64,000 nt of DNA from Aerobium sp039839275 (GTDB lineage: Bacteria > Pseudomonadota > Alphaproteobacteria > Rhizobiales > Rhizobiaceae): assembly GCF_039839275.1 (NCBI RefSeq), contig NZ_JBDOQP010000002.1:1178001-1242000 (forward strand), read 5' to 3'. The notes under the pieces are model-generated. The model did not search any database. It saw only the letters and a list, made by a program, of their open reading frames with translations, and was not told where the DNA came from. The position numbers were made by a program, and so were the translations under genes. Shown one piece after another: positions 1-8,381 of the stretch. The first letter of the stretch is position 1. The number at the start of each line of letters is the position of its first letter.

Positions 1-3000
1 GCCGGCTCCAGCGAGGGGAGGATCTGAAGCAAGCGGTGAACGGCGGTGCCGCGCTCAAGCGCCAGCGACGGCGTCGTCTCCGCGTCCAACACCGGGGAGC
101 GCCCCGACACGTCCGCTGTCGGGCCCGGTTCGATGACTGCACCGGCACCTGATGGCGATAGCGGCCTTGGCAGCGGCGGCGCGGGCGGCAGGACCGCGAA
201 CAGCGCCGGCGGTGGTGGGCCGGGCACGTATTCATGTTTGTCGTCGCGGCTCTCAGGTTCAACCGCTATCGGGGGCGTGACCGCGTAGCGCAGGATTTCC
301 TCGCCGGTGGCCTTATTGGTGACCGTCGACGATTGCGGCGCCGTGCCAAGCGCCTCGCTGACCATCGCGTGCCAGCCTCCGTCCGGCTGGCCGCGCTTGC
401 CGTGATAGCCGCAGACGATGAGCCGGTCTTCGGCCCGCGTCATGCCGACATAGAGCAGCCTGCGATATTCCTGTTCGGCCTTCGCCTTTTCGATCTCTGA
501 CAGGCGCCGCGAGAAGCCGTTGTTCATGTCTGCCGCCGCGCGCCACAGGAACCCCCGTCCCTGCCACCCGCCGGCCGGCGGGTCGAAAGGGATCAGCCTT
601 GGCAGGTGGCTGTCAGAGAAAGCGGCAGCACCGCTGTCGACCAGAAACACGACGGGCGCCTCGAGACCCTTGGACGCATGCGTGGTCATGATCCTGATCT
701 CGCCGCGCGTCTGGTCCATCTCGCGCTTGATTTCCGGGCCGCCGCCGTCGAGGAGCGCAAGCACGGCTTCAAGGCTCGTCGCTCCCGTCTTTTCCGCCGC
801 AAGGCAAAAATTCAGAAATTCGTCCACCACGTCGCCCGCTTCCGGGCCAAGCCGCGCCATGAATTTTCGCCGCAACCCGTCGCGTGCCAGCAGGGCGGCG
901 AAGAAGGCAAACGGCGATGCATAGCCGGCTTCATTTCGCCATTCCTGCAGCGTTGCACAGGTGTCGGTCAGGCCTGGGGCCGTTTCCAATGCGCGCAAAA
1001 GCGACCGCCCCGCCGGCCGCCTTGCGGCGAGGTCGAAGAGCTGGTCTTCATCGAGGCCGAAGACCGGACTCTTGAGCAGCGCGGCCAGGGAGAGATCGTC
1101 ATCGGGTTGCAGCGCGACGCGTGCGATCGCCATCAGATCCTGAACGGCGATGTGCCCCGTCAACAGCAGGCGATCGGCGCCGGCGACTGGGATTTCGCGG
1201 TTCTTGAGTTCGCGCGACAGCGCATGGATGAACCGGTCGCGCTTGCGCACGAGGATCATGATGTCGCCCGGCACCAGCGCCCGGCCGCGTCCGGGGAGCT
1301 GGTCGCCGGTAGCGAGCCAATGGGCGATCGTCGCCGCAATCTGTCCTGCAAGCCGCACCGCCGGCGCGGACGCATGGTCTACCGACTGGGTCCAGTCGTC
1401 CGGCTCCTCGACGATCGTCGGGCTCAGCGAAGGCCATACCTCGACGTGGCCGGGCGCGCTTTCGCGTACCGCGAGATGCTCGATCGGTTCGGGATCACGC
1501 GTCAGACCGGCGCGATTCTCCTCGCGCGCGAAGACGCGGTCGACGGCCGACAGCACGTCGTAGGTCGAGCGGAAGGAGCGCGTCAGGCGCACGTGCTCGA
1601 AGTTCCCCTGGGCAGCCAGCACGCTGTCGCGAAAAGCGCGGCCGCTGAGGGCGAAGGATTCCGGCTCGGCGCCCTGAAACGAATAGATCGACTGCTTCTC
1701 GTCACCGACGGCAAACACGGTGCGCGCAACGCCGTCGCGGGCGCCCAGCCCGACAAAGAACTCCGCCGCCAGCGCCCGGACCACCGCCCATTGCGCCGGG
1801 CTTGTGTCCTGCGCCTCGTCGAGCAGGATGTGGTCTATGCCCTTGTCCAGCTTGTACTGAACCCAGGCGCCGGCATCCTCGCGCGCCAGCAGCGTTGCGG
1901 TCCGCGTGATCAGATCGTTGAAGTCGAGGAAGCCGCGAGCGCTCTTCAGCCGCTCGTAACGGGCGATCAGCCATTCGGCGACGGTCAGCGCAGCGCGTGT
2001 GCCTTCCAGCATGATGCTGAGAGCCACACGGTCGCAGGCCGCTTCTATTTCGGAGGCGAAACGTTCAAACTCCACCGGGAATTCCGGAAAATGCTCGCCA
2101 ACCCCCTTTGCCATGATGGTCTTCGTGGACTTGGCCGACCAGATCCCGCCCGGCTTGCGGGTAAGGAAGATCGAGCGAAGCGCGGACAGCCTGTCGGTGG
2201 CGTCGTCCTGTGCGCAGGTTTCCGCCAGCTCCGCGGCGAACTTCTCCGCCGTCGCTTTTCCAGCTGCCGCGGCGCGGCTGGCGATGCTGACCGCAAGCTG
2301 CCTGTCGAAGTATCGATCCGGCCAGATCGCACCGGCAAGCGCCGATGGCGTGTCGTCCGGGGAGAAGCCGAACTCCTCGTCGAGCGCCGAAAAGTCGCCA
2401 TCCCCGTCGACGATCTGCGCGATGAAGCGCTTCAATGCATCGCGTTGCCCGACGATGGCGGCCAGCAACGTGTCGAGGCCGCTTTCACCGCCGATGTCCA
2501 GCACGGTGGCAAAGGCCTCGGCAAGTCTGGCGCTCTCGCCTGCGGCCGCGCGCGCGATCATCTCGCGTCGTGCCTCTGCAACCAGAGCGGCCTCCATCTG
2601 CGTATCGAGCAGCTCGAAGTGGCCGGCGATGTTGGCCTCCAGCGGAAACTGGTGCAGCACCGCCTCGCAGAACGCGTGAATCGTCTGGATTTTCAGACCG
2701 CCCGGCGTCTCGAGTGCACGGGCGAAGAGTTGGCGCGCCTCGCCGAGTTGCTTCGCCGACGGTTGCCGCCCCTCCAGCTCGGCGATCTCGCTGGCCAGCT
2801 CGTCTCTTGGCAGCATCGTCCAGCGCGAGAGGTTGTCGAAGACGCGATTGGCCATGTTCGCGGCCGCGGCGCGCGTATAGGTCAGGCACAGGATTCGCGA
2901 GGGATCGACGCCTTGCAGCAGCATCCGGATGACACGGCTCGCCAGAACGTGGGTCTTGCCGGAACCGGCATTGGCCGACACCCAGGCGGATATGCCCGGG

Positions 3001-3059
3001 GTCGCGGCCCGCGCCTGCGCCTGCCTGGTATCGTCCGGGATCACCGGGCGGGGGCTCAT
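1..3059 (-). CDS. addA: AddA, ATP-dependent helicase/nuclease subunit A (3' end outside window)
   Basis: Large subunit of the AddAB helicase-nuclease, which resects double-strand breaks for RecA-dependent repair in alphaproteobacteria lacking RecBCD. The frame is open from the ATG at 3059 to the left edge, giving the first ~1019 residues of a family usually near 1150-1200. A Walker A motif (ANAGSGKT, residues 29-36) and a following UvrD-like motif (CLTYTRAAAANM, about 58-69) identify a superfamily 1 helicase. The C-terminal RecB-type nuclease motifs are partly or wholly beyond the window. The start overlaps the addB stop in an ATGA tetranucleotide, so the two subunits are probably translationally coupled. 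The long reading frames on the opposite strand here are GC-driven shadows. Confidence 0.93.
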   Translation of the reverse strand, partial: MSPRPVIPDDTRQAQARAATPGISAWVSANAGSGKTHVLASRVIRMLLQGVDPSRILCLTYTRAAAANMANRVFDNLSRWTMLPRDELASEIAELEGRQPSAKQLGEARQLFARALETPGGLKIQTIHAFCEAVLHQFPLEANIAGHFELLDTQMEAALVAEARREMIARAAAGESARLAEAFATVLDIGGESGLDTLLAAIVGQRDALKRFIAQIVDGDGDFSALDEEFGFSPDDTPSALAGAIWPDRYFDRQLAVSIASRAAAAGKATAEKFAAELAETCAQDDATDRLSALRSIFLTRKPGGIWSAKSTKTIMAKGVGEHFPEFPVEFERFASEIEAACDRVALSIMLEGTRAALTVAEWLIARYERLKSARGFLDFNDLITRTATLLAREDAGAWVQYKLDKGIDHILLDEAQDTSPAQWAVVRALAAEFFVGLGARDGVARTVFAVGDEKQSIYSFQGAEPESFALSGRAFRDSVLAAQGNFEHVRLTRSFRSTYDVLSAVDRVFAREENRAGLTRDPEPIEHLAVRESAPGHVEVWPSLSPTIVEEPDDWTQSVDHASAPAVRLAGQIAATIAHWLATGDQLPGRGRALVPGDIMILVRKRDRFIHALSRELKNREIPVAGADRLLLTGHIAVQDLMAIARVALQPDDDLSLAALLKSPVFGLDEDQLFDLAARRPAGRSLLRALETAPGLTDTCATLQEWRNEAGYASPFAFFAALLARDGLRRKFMARLGPEAGDVVDEFLNFCLAAEKTGATSLEAVLALLDGGGPEIKREMDQTRGEIRIMTTHASKGLEAPVVFLVDSGAAAFSDSHLPRLIPFDPPAGGWQGRGFLWRAAADMNNGFSRRLSEIEKAKAEQEYRRLLYVGMTRAEDRLIVCGYHGKRGQPDGGWHAMVSEALGTAPQSSTVTNKATGEEILRYAVTPPIAVEPESRDDKHEYVPGPPPPALFAVLPPAPPLPRPLSPSGAGAVIEPGPTADVSGRSPVLDAETTPSLALERGTAVHRLLQILPSLEP

Positions 3060-6000
3060 TCGGCGTCTCCCGCGCTGGCCGGACCATCGCCACCAGCCGA
3101 CCATTCCAGCACACGGGCGAGATGGTCGTAGTCGCCGCCGACGTCACCTTCACGAAACGGCAGCGCACGAGACAGGTAGCCGACCGATTCTGACCCGTAG
3201 TGTGCCAATAATTGCTCGAGACGGGCCCATGCCTCGCTCGACAGAGCATCGGCGGGCTTGACCTGCCGGTTGTAGTCGAGGATCGACTCCTCCACCACGT
3301 CGCCGTTCGGTTTCATCCGCACATGGGCGAGATCGGCGGGCGTACAGGCTCCGGCCTCCTCGAAGGCACCGCGCATCAGCAATGCACCCTCAAGGGCGAG
3401 CTGCGGCGAGAGCAGTGTGTGCGCCTGTCCCTTCGACGGCGACGAGCCGGTCTTGAAGTCGATGATGTCGGCCATGCCAGCCGCGCGCAGGTCGATCCTG
3501 TCCGCGCGTCCCGACAGTGTGGCGCCGGTGACACCAACCTGCGTGGCCCGCGCCCTCGCCTCTGCAAGACGACGTTTGATACCGCGCGGCCGCGAGCGCT
3601 CCCAGTCGATGAACTTTCCCGCCATGCGGACAAACCGCGGCCACCAGACCGCGTCGATATCGGCGGGAAGCGCCACCGCGTCGAATTCCGCGCGTCCGAT
3701 TCGCAGAAGCTGGTCTTCCGCGTCGGCTCTTTCAGGATCGATCTCTGCGATGGCGAAGCCATGAACGATATCGTGGAACAACGTGCCGCGTTCCGCAGCA
3801 CCCGGATCGCGCAGCAGCGGATCGAGCGCCTCCAGCCGCAAGACGCGCCGGGCGTAAACTGCATAGGCATCGCGGCGCAGCGTCTCGATCTCCGTGACCG
3901 AGAAGCGCTTCGGGCGAAACTCCAGCGCGGGCTTCGGAGCCGGGCGCGGCGCGAAGGCTACCGGCTCGTCGCGATCCATGGCGCGGGCCCAGTGCAGCAT
4001 CTCGCGGCCGTGCTCCGCCATCTTTGCCACGGCTTCTTTGCCGGCAAACGTCTTGAGGCGCTGGAGCCAGCGCGAGGCGAGCGCCGGTGCGTCGCCAGAC
4101 CGCGCCGCGCGCGTCAGAACGACCTTCCTAGCGCCCATTGCCATGACGAAATCATGCGCGGCCTGGCCGATCCGGCGCTCCGGTGGCTCGAGATCCAGCC
4201 CGGCCTTCATGAAACGCGACATGAAACGGTCGGGCTCGGCCCTGCGTGGCCACGACCCTTCGTTGAGGCCGCCGAGAATGAGAGTATCGACGGATTGCAG
4301 CCGCGCTTCGAGAGCTCCCCATATGGCGACACGAGGATCGCCGGTGACGGAAGGTTTGACCGTGGCGCCAGCCATCAATGCAGCCACCACTTCCGGCCAT
4401 TCACCACCGTAAAGCTCGACCTCGGCTGTCGCGCCAACGAGATTGCGCAGGAAGCTGGCCAGCGCCTCGCCCGCGTCGCCGCGATAGAGCTCGCCCACCG
4501 AACCCCGTTCGTCGCGTCCCAATGCTTCGAAGGCCTCGATCGACCGCCGCGCGAGGATCGCAAGGGATGTCGCGTCGGACCGGCCGTCACAAAGTCCGGC
4601 CGTTGCCGCCTCGACGCCGGCCAGCAGCGCTCGCGCATCTTCCAGCCTTTCGGCGGAGATGCGGTCCCACCAGAACGGTTTGCGGGAATCAGCCTCGATC
4701 GCGGCGTGTCGTTTCTCAAAGTCGACACGCAACGTGGCGATGTCGGGCCGGCCGGTTCCGCCCCGCAGCGCGACGAGGTCTATGGTTTCGGCAGCCGCGC
4801 GGGCACGGGGCCGAGCCAGCCCGGCATGAAGCAGCGGGTGTTTGAGAAGCGCCATCAGCGTGACCGGATCACCCGGACGGCACACGGCTTCGAGCATCAG
4901 CCTCAGCAGGGCCGCCGGGGGCGCGGTCGCGAGGAGCGACCCACCGGAATCGTCCGCTTCGATGCCAAAGCGGCGCAGTTCCGCAGCCACCCTGCCGGCA
5001 AGATCGCGGTCGCCTGTGACAAGCGCCGCGCTTCTGCCTTCCTCGGAGACGGCCAGCCGCAGCGCCACCGCGATCGCCACCGCTTCTTCGCGCTCATTTG
5101 CCGCCTCCACGAGCGTGACGCCGTCAAAGGCGTCCGAGCCGCCAACGGGCGCCAGTTCCGCCCAGGCATCGGTCGTCTCGGCAGGACGCAATGCCTCGTT
5201 GACGAGACCGATGCGCCGAGCCATCTGGTCTTCAGGCGCCCCGATCTCCTCGACATCCGCCCGATCGACGCCCATCATGCCGATCAGCTTCTTCAACCCG
5301 GTTTGCGGATGGCCGAAGACCGATGGCGGGCGCTCCGCACTGCCGATTTCCGCCCAGCTACGCGCATCCATCCGCTTGTCCAGGCCGGGCAGGACGACAG
5401 CGCCGCCGGGCAGCCGCGCGATCGCTTCCAGCAGGCGTGCCGTGGCCGGAATCGATCCCGTCGAGCCGGCGGCGATGACGGGGCCGGCAGGCGGGTTGCG
5501 GGCAAGGCGCTCCGCTTCCGAAAGGATGATGGCGTTGCGGTGCGCTGCCGGATTGGAAAGGCCGCGCTCGGCAAGGAGCAACGGCCACGCCGTGGTGACG
5601 ATGTCGAGGAATTCCAGCGTCACCTGCCACCAGTTGGCAAGGTCTTCCGGCACGAGGCTCGTTAGCCGGGACCACTGCGCGCCGCCAGTCTCGATCTCGT
5701 CTATCAGGCCGGCAAGATCGCGCGCCAGCCAGATCGCATCGGCAAGAGAGGCGGGAACGACGATCTCTTCGCCGAAAAGGGCGGCGACATGCGCCGGCAA
5801 CCTGCGCTTCCAGGCCTGAACCAGCGGTGCCAGCAGAAGAATGCGGTCAAGCTCGCCGATCGGCGGATCGAGCGCGAGCTGATCCTCGCCGCTACCTTCG
5901 AACAATGCCGCGTCTTCATCGAATTCGCCGAGCGGACGGATCGTCGGCAAGATCGCGGCGGTCCCTCCCAGACGATCTACGAACAGGCTGCGCAGAGCGC

Positions 6001-6160
6001 GTGCCGCGCGGCGCGTCGGCACGTAGATCGTCGCCTCGGCCAGCCGCAGCGGATCGCCACCATGCGCGAATCCGGCGACGATCCTGCCTGCAAGAAGCTC
6101 ATCGGCAAGCGTCGGCAGGAATGGCGTCCCGGCGGGAATGGAGAGGATTCGCGGAGCCAT
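3056..6160 (-). CDS. addB: AddB, double-strand break repair protein
   Basis: Second subunit of AddAB, 1034 residues, the size expected of the alphaproteobacterial type. The N-terminus (RILSIPAGTPFLPTLADEL) and the YVPTRRAARAL block match this family, whose helicase-like domain is inactive and scans for recombination hotspots. Near the C-terminus GRADRIDLR and DIIDFKTG followed by LSPQLALEG form the PD-(D/E)XK nuclease core of the RecB family. Its ATG overlaps the preceding gene's stop as TGATG and its own stop overlaps addA as ATGA. It therefore sits inside a five-gene transcription unit starting at divL. Confidence 0.95.
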   Translation of the reverse strand: MAPRILSIPAGTPFLPTLADELLAGRIVAGFAHGGDPLRLAEATIYVPTRRAARALRSLFVDRLGGTAAILPTIRPLGEFDEDAALFEGSGEDQLALDPPIGELDRILLLAPLVQAWKRRLPAHVAALFGEEIVVPASLADAIWLARDLAGLIDEIETGGAQWSRLTSLVPEDLANWWQVTLEFLDIVTTAWPLLLAERGLSNPAAHRNAIILSEAERLARNPPAGPVIAAGSTGSIPATARLLEAIARLPGGAVVLPGLDKRMDARSWAEIGSAERPPSVFGHPQTGLKKLIGMMGVDRADVEEIGAPEDQMARRIGLVNEALRPAETTDAWAELAPVGGSDAFDGVTLVEAANEREEAVAIAVALRLAVSEEGRSAALVTGDRDLAGRVAAELRRFGIEADDSGGSLLATAPPAALLRLMLEAVCRPGDPVTLMALLKHPLLHAGLARPRARAAAETIDLVALRGGTGRPDIATLRVDFEKRHAAIEADSRKPFWWDRISAERLEDARALLAGVEAATAGLCDGRSDATSLAILARRSIEAFEALGRDERGSVGELYRGDAGEALASFLRNLVGATAEVELYGGEWPEVVAALMAGATVKPSVTGDPRVAIWGALEARLQSVDTLILGGLNEGSWPRRAEPDRFMSRFMKAGLDLEPPERRIGQAAHDFVMAMGARKVVLTRAARSGDAPALASRWLQRLKTFAGKEAVAKMAEHGREMLHWARAMDRDEPVAFAPRPAPKPALEFRPKRFSVTEIETLRRDAYAVYARRVLRLEALDPLLRDPGAAERGTLFHDIVHGFAIAEIDPERADAEDQLLRIGRAEFDAVALPADIDAVWWPRFVRMAGKFIDWERSRPRGIKRRLAEARARATQVGVTGATLSGRADRIDLRAAGMADIIDFKTGSSPSKGQAHTLLSPQLALEGALLMRGAFEEAGACTPADLAHVRMKPNGDVVEESILDYNRQVKPADALSSEAWARLEQLLAHYGSESVGYLSRALPFREGDVGGDYDHLARVLEWSAGGDGPASAGDAE

Positions 6161-6879
6161 CAGCCCGCCAGGGCTTCGACTGCTGCTTCAGCCTCGACAA
6201 GGGCGTCCGGCGTTCCGACCGTAATCCAGTGCCCGCGCATGGCGACACCGAAGAGACGACCGGCTTCAATGGCGCGGTCGAAATAGAGGTTCAGCGAGTG
6301 CGGTTCACGGCTTGCTTGCGAAAAGATGCGAGGATGGACGATGGCGACGCCGGCGTAGATGAATCCGTCGGCAGAGCCACGTGCCCGCGCCAGTCGTCCG
6401 TCGAGAGCAAGAAGGAAATCCGTAGAGCCGCTGTGGCCCGTCGCGTGGCGCGGATTGGCGAGCATGAGGAGAATATCCATGCGTGCGTCATCCCACGCAA
6501 GCCCCAGCCGGTCGAGATCGGCGCCATCCTCATCGATCCAGAACGTGTCGGCGTTGAGAACCACGAACGGTCCCTCGCCGAGACTCGGCAGCGCCCTGAC
6601 GATACCGCCGGCAGAATCAAGCAGCAGGTCGCTTTCATCGGAGATTTCCATCGCCGGGCGGGGCCGCCCGCGCACATGGTCGGCAATCTGGTCCGCAAGG
6701 TAGTGGACGTTGACCACCACTTTCTCGACACCAGCATCGCCGAGAGCGTCGAGACCGTGATCCAGCAATGCTTTGCCGGCTACCTTTATCAATGGTTTGG
6801 GCGTGTCATCGGTCAGCGGACGCATCCGCTTTCCGAGGCCCGCGGCCAGAACCATGGCTATGCGGGGCAGGCCGCTCAC
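6160..6879 (-). CDS. Nucleotidyltransferase, MurU-like N-acetylmuramate-1-phosphate uridylyltransferase
   Basis: 239 residues with the sugar-nucleotidyltransferase signature at residues 9-30 (VLAAGLGKRMRPLTDDTPKP): GxGxRxxP, then the PKP lysine. In Pseudomonas, MurU makes UDP-MurNAc from MurNAc-1-phosphate made by AmgK, recycling peptidoglycan and bypassing the fosfomycin-sensitive MurA step. Here it lies directly downstream of an AmgK-like domain, which supports MurU over the similar mannose-1-phosphate guanylyltransferases. The GTG start overlaps the upstream stop (GTGA), indicating coupling. The substrate is inferred from family and context, not shown by the sequence alone. Confidence 0.85.
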   Translation of the reverse strand: MSGLPRIAMVLAAGLGKRMRPLTDDTPKPLIKVAGKALLDHGLDALGDAGVEKVVVNVHYLADQIADHVRGRPRPAMEISDESDLLLDSAGGIVRALPSLGEGPFVVLNADTFWIDEDGADLDRLGLAWDDARMDILLMLANPRHATGHSGSTDFLLALDGRLARARGSADGFIYAGVAIVHPRIFSQASREPHSLNLYFDRAIEAGRLFGVAMRGHWITVGTPDALVEAEAAVEALAG

Positions 6880-8378
6880 AGAACGCCCGCCTGCCGGTAG
6901 ATGTCGCGCAACGGCTCCAGCACAGGATGTTCGAATGCGCGCACAACATAGTCGCGGATCCGCGGCAGGTGCCTCAGATAGCCCGGCTTGCCGTCACGGA
7001 CGTTGAGCCGCACGAAGATGCCGAGAATCTTAGAGTTGCGCTGCGCCGCCATGATCGCATAGGCAGCGCCGAACCGGTCGCGGTCGAAACCGCGCCCTTG
7101 CTCTCTACGCGCCTCGCAATAGGCCGCGACGATCTGGCGCTCCAGTTGCGTCGGGATGGTGACCCGCGCATCCATCGCCAGCGATGCGACGTCATAGGCC
7201 GAGGGGCCGATCATCGCGTCCTGGAAATCGATCAGGCCGATACGGTCGTGGCCGGTCCGCTCACGGCGCCAGATGATGTTGGGCGAGTGAAAGTCGCGCA
7301 GCACCAGCGACTTTTCGGTACCGTCGAGAATGTCGAACATCCTACGCCACCCGGCGCCGAAGGCATCCCGCTGGGCAGCGTCTGGCTGCTTGCCCGTCGC
7401 ATGCGGCAGGTACCAGTCCGTCAGGAGCTCGGTTTCAATGGCCATCGCGCCGTGATCGTAGGGTGGGATCGTGTGCGTGATTGCATCATCGACCTCAATT
7501 TGCGCGGGCCATGTGCGCCCGTGCAACTCCGCCAGCAGCTCCGCCGCCGCGAGGTAGCGCTCGGCGATCGGCTGTCCGTCGGCGTCAAGCACGCCCTCCC
7601 AGCCGAGATTCTCGACGAGCAATATGCCGTTTTCGAGATCGGCCGCAGGTATCTGCGGGGCCGCGAACCCTTCCTCGCACAGGGCCTGCGCGATGGCGAC
7701 GAAGGGCACCACGGTTTCAGCCAGATGCGCGATGCGGCTGTATGGCTTGCCGTCTCGTATCGGCGGGCCATCGGGCCTCGGCGGCGCGTTCATCAGGATC
7801 AGAGGCTCGCCCGATGACGCCTCGACGATCTCGTAGGCGCGGGTCGATGCGTCTCCCACCAGGAAACGACGATGCGCACCGCCCATGCCGGCCATGTCGA
7901 GGAAGGCACGAATGGCCAGCGATCGATCAAGCCTCTCCATGAAGTCCGGTTCAGCCTCGATCTCGGCGCGGCGCCCCGCGCCATGTTCGGAAAGGCGGAC
8001 GACCACCCGCTCGCCCGGCAGCGCCTCCCAGGCGCGTTCCGGCCATTCCACCAGCACCGCCGTCTCGCCGGGCGCGTCGAAGATGCCCAGCTCCTCGACC
8101 TCGTCGGCGGACGCCAGGCGGTACAGGTCGACATGCTTGACGGGTATGCGGGTCTCGTAGGCCTGGACCAGCGTGAAGGTCGGGCTGGGAACCTCAAGCG
8201 CCTGATCTCCCGCCAGGCCACGGATGATCGCGCGCGCCAGCGTGCTCTTGCCCATGCCGAGATCGCCGACCAGCGCCAGCAGGTCACCCGGCTTCAGCAT
8301 CGCGGCGATATCGTCGCCAAGACGGTTTGTCGCCGCCTCGTCCGCCAGATCGCGTTGCAGGGTGCGGCGCGCGGTCAT
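6876..8378 (-). CDS. TsaE-AmgK fusion: tRNA t6A ATPase fused to aminosugar (MurNAc/GlcNAc) kinase
   Basis: 500 residues in two domains. Residues 1-145 are TsaE: Walker A GDLGMGKST (38-46), the SPTFTL segment (65-70) and DLYRL (84-88). TsaE is the ATPase that drives the TsaBD complex making N6-threonylcarbamoyladenosine in tRNA. From about residue 150 to the end is an aminoglycoside-phosphotransferase-fold kinase of the AmgK type, with FLVGDASTRAY (172-182), the catalytic loop LRDFHSPNIIW (360-370) and the metal-binding segment LIDFQDA (382-388). AmgK phosphorylates MurNAc or GlcNAc at C1, feeding MurU encoded just downstream. The domains run in one uninterrupted frame. It starts 3 nt after the divL stop. 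Confidence 0.9.
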   Translation of the reverse strand: MTARRTLQRDLADEAATNRLGDDIAAMLKPGDLLALVGDLGMGKSTLARAIIRGLAGDQALEVPSPTFTLVQAYETRIPVKHVDLYRLASADEVEELGIFDAPGETAVLVEWPERAWEALPGERVVVRLSEHGAGRRAEIEAEPDFMERLDRSLAIRAFLDMAGMGGAHRRFLVGDASTRAYEIVEASSGEPLILMNAPPRPDGPPIRDGKPYSRIAHLAETVVPFVAIAQALCEEGFAAPQIPAADLENGILLVENLGWEGVLDADGQPIAERYLAAAELLAELHGRTWPAQIEVDDAITHTIPPYDHGAMAIETELLTDWYLPHATGKQPDAAQRDAFGAGWRRMFDILDGTEKSLVLRDFHSPNIIWRRERTGHDRIGLIDFQDAMIGPSAYDVASLAMDARVTIPTQLERQIVAAYCEARREQGRGFDRDRFGAAYAIMAAQRNSKILGIFVRLNVRDGKPGYLRHLPRIRDYVVRAFEHPVLEPLRDIYRQAGVL

Positions 8379-8381
8379 GGT

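Noticed and set aside
606..3131. 841-codon open frame on the plus strand over addA
   Set aside because: Arg-rich, no domain-like sequence, and opposite a clear AddA with Walker A; GC-rich third positions open the antisense frame.
3212..5665. 817-codon plus-strand frame over addB
   Set aside because: Antisense shadow of a recognised AddB; no family-like segments.
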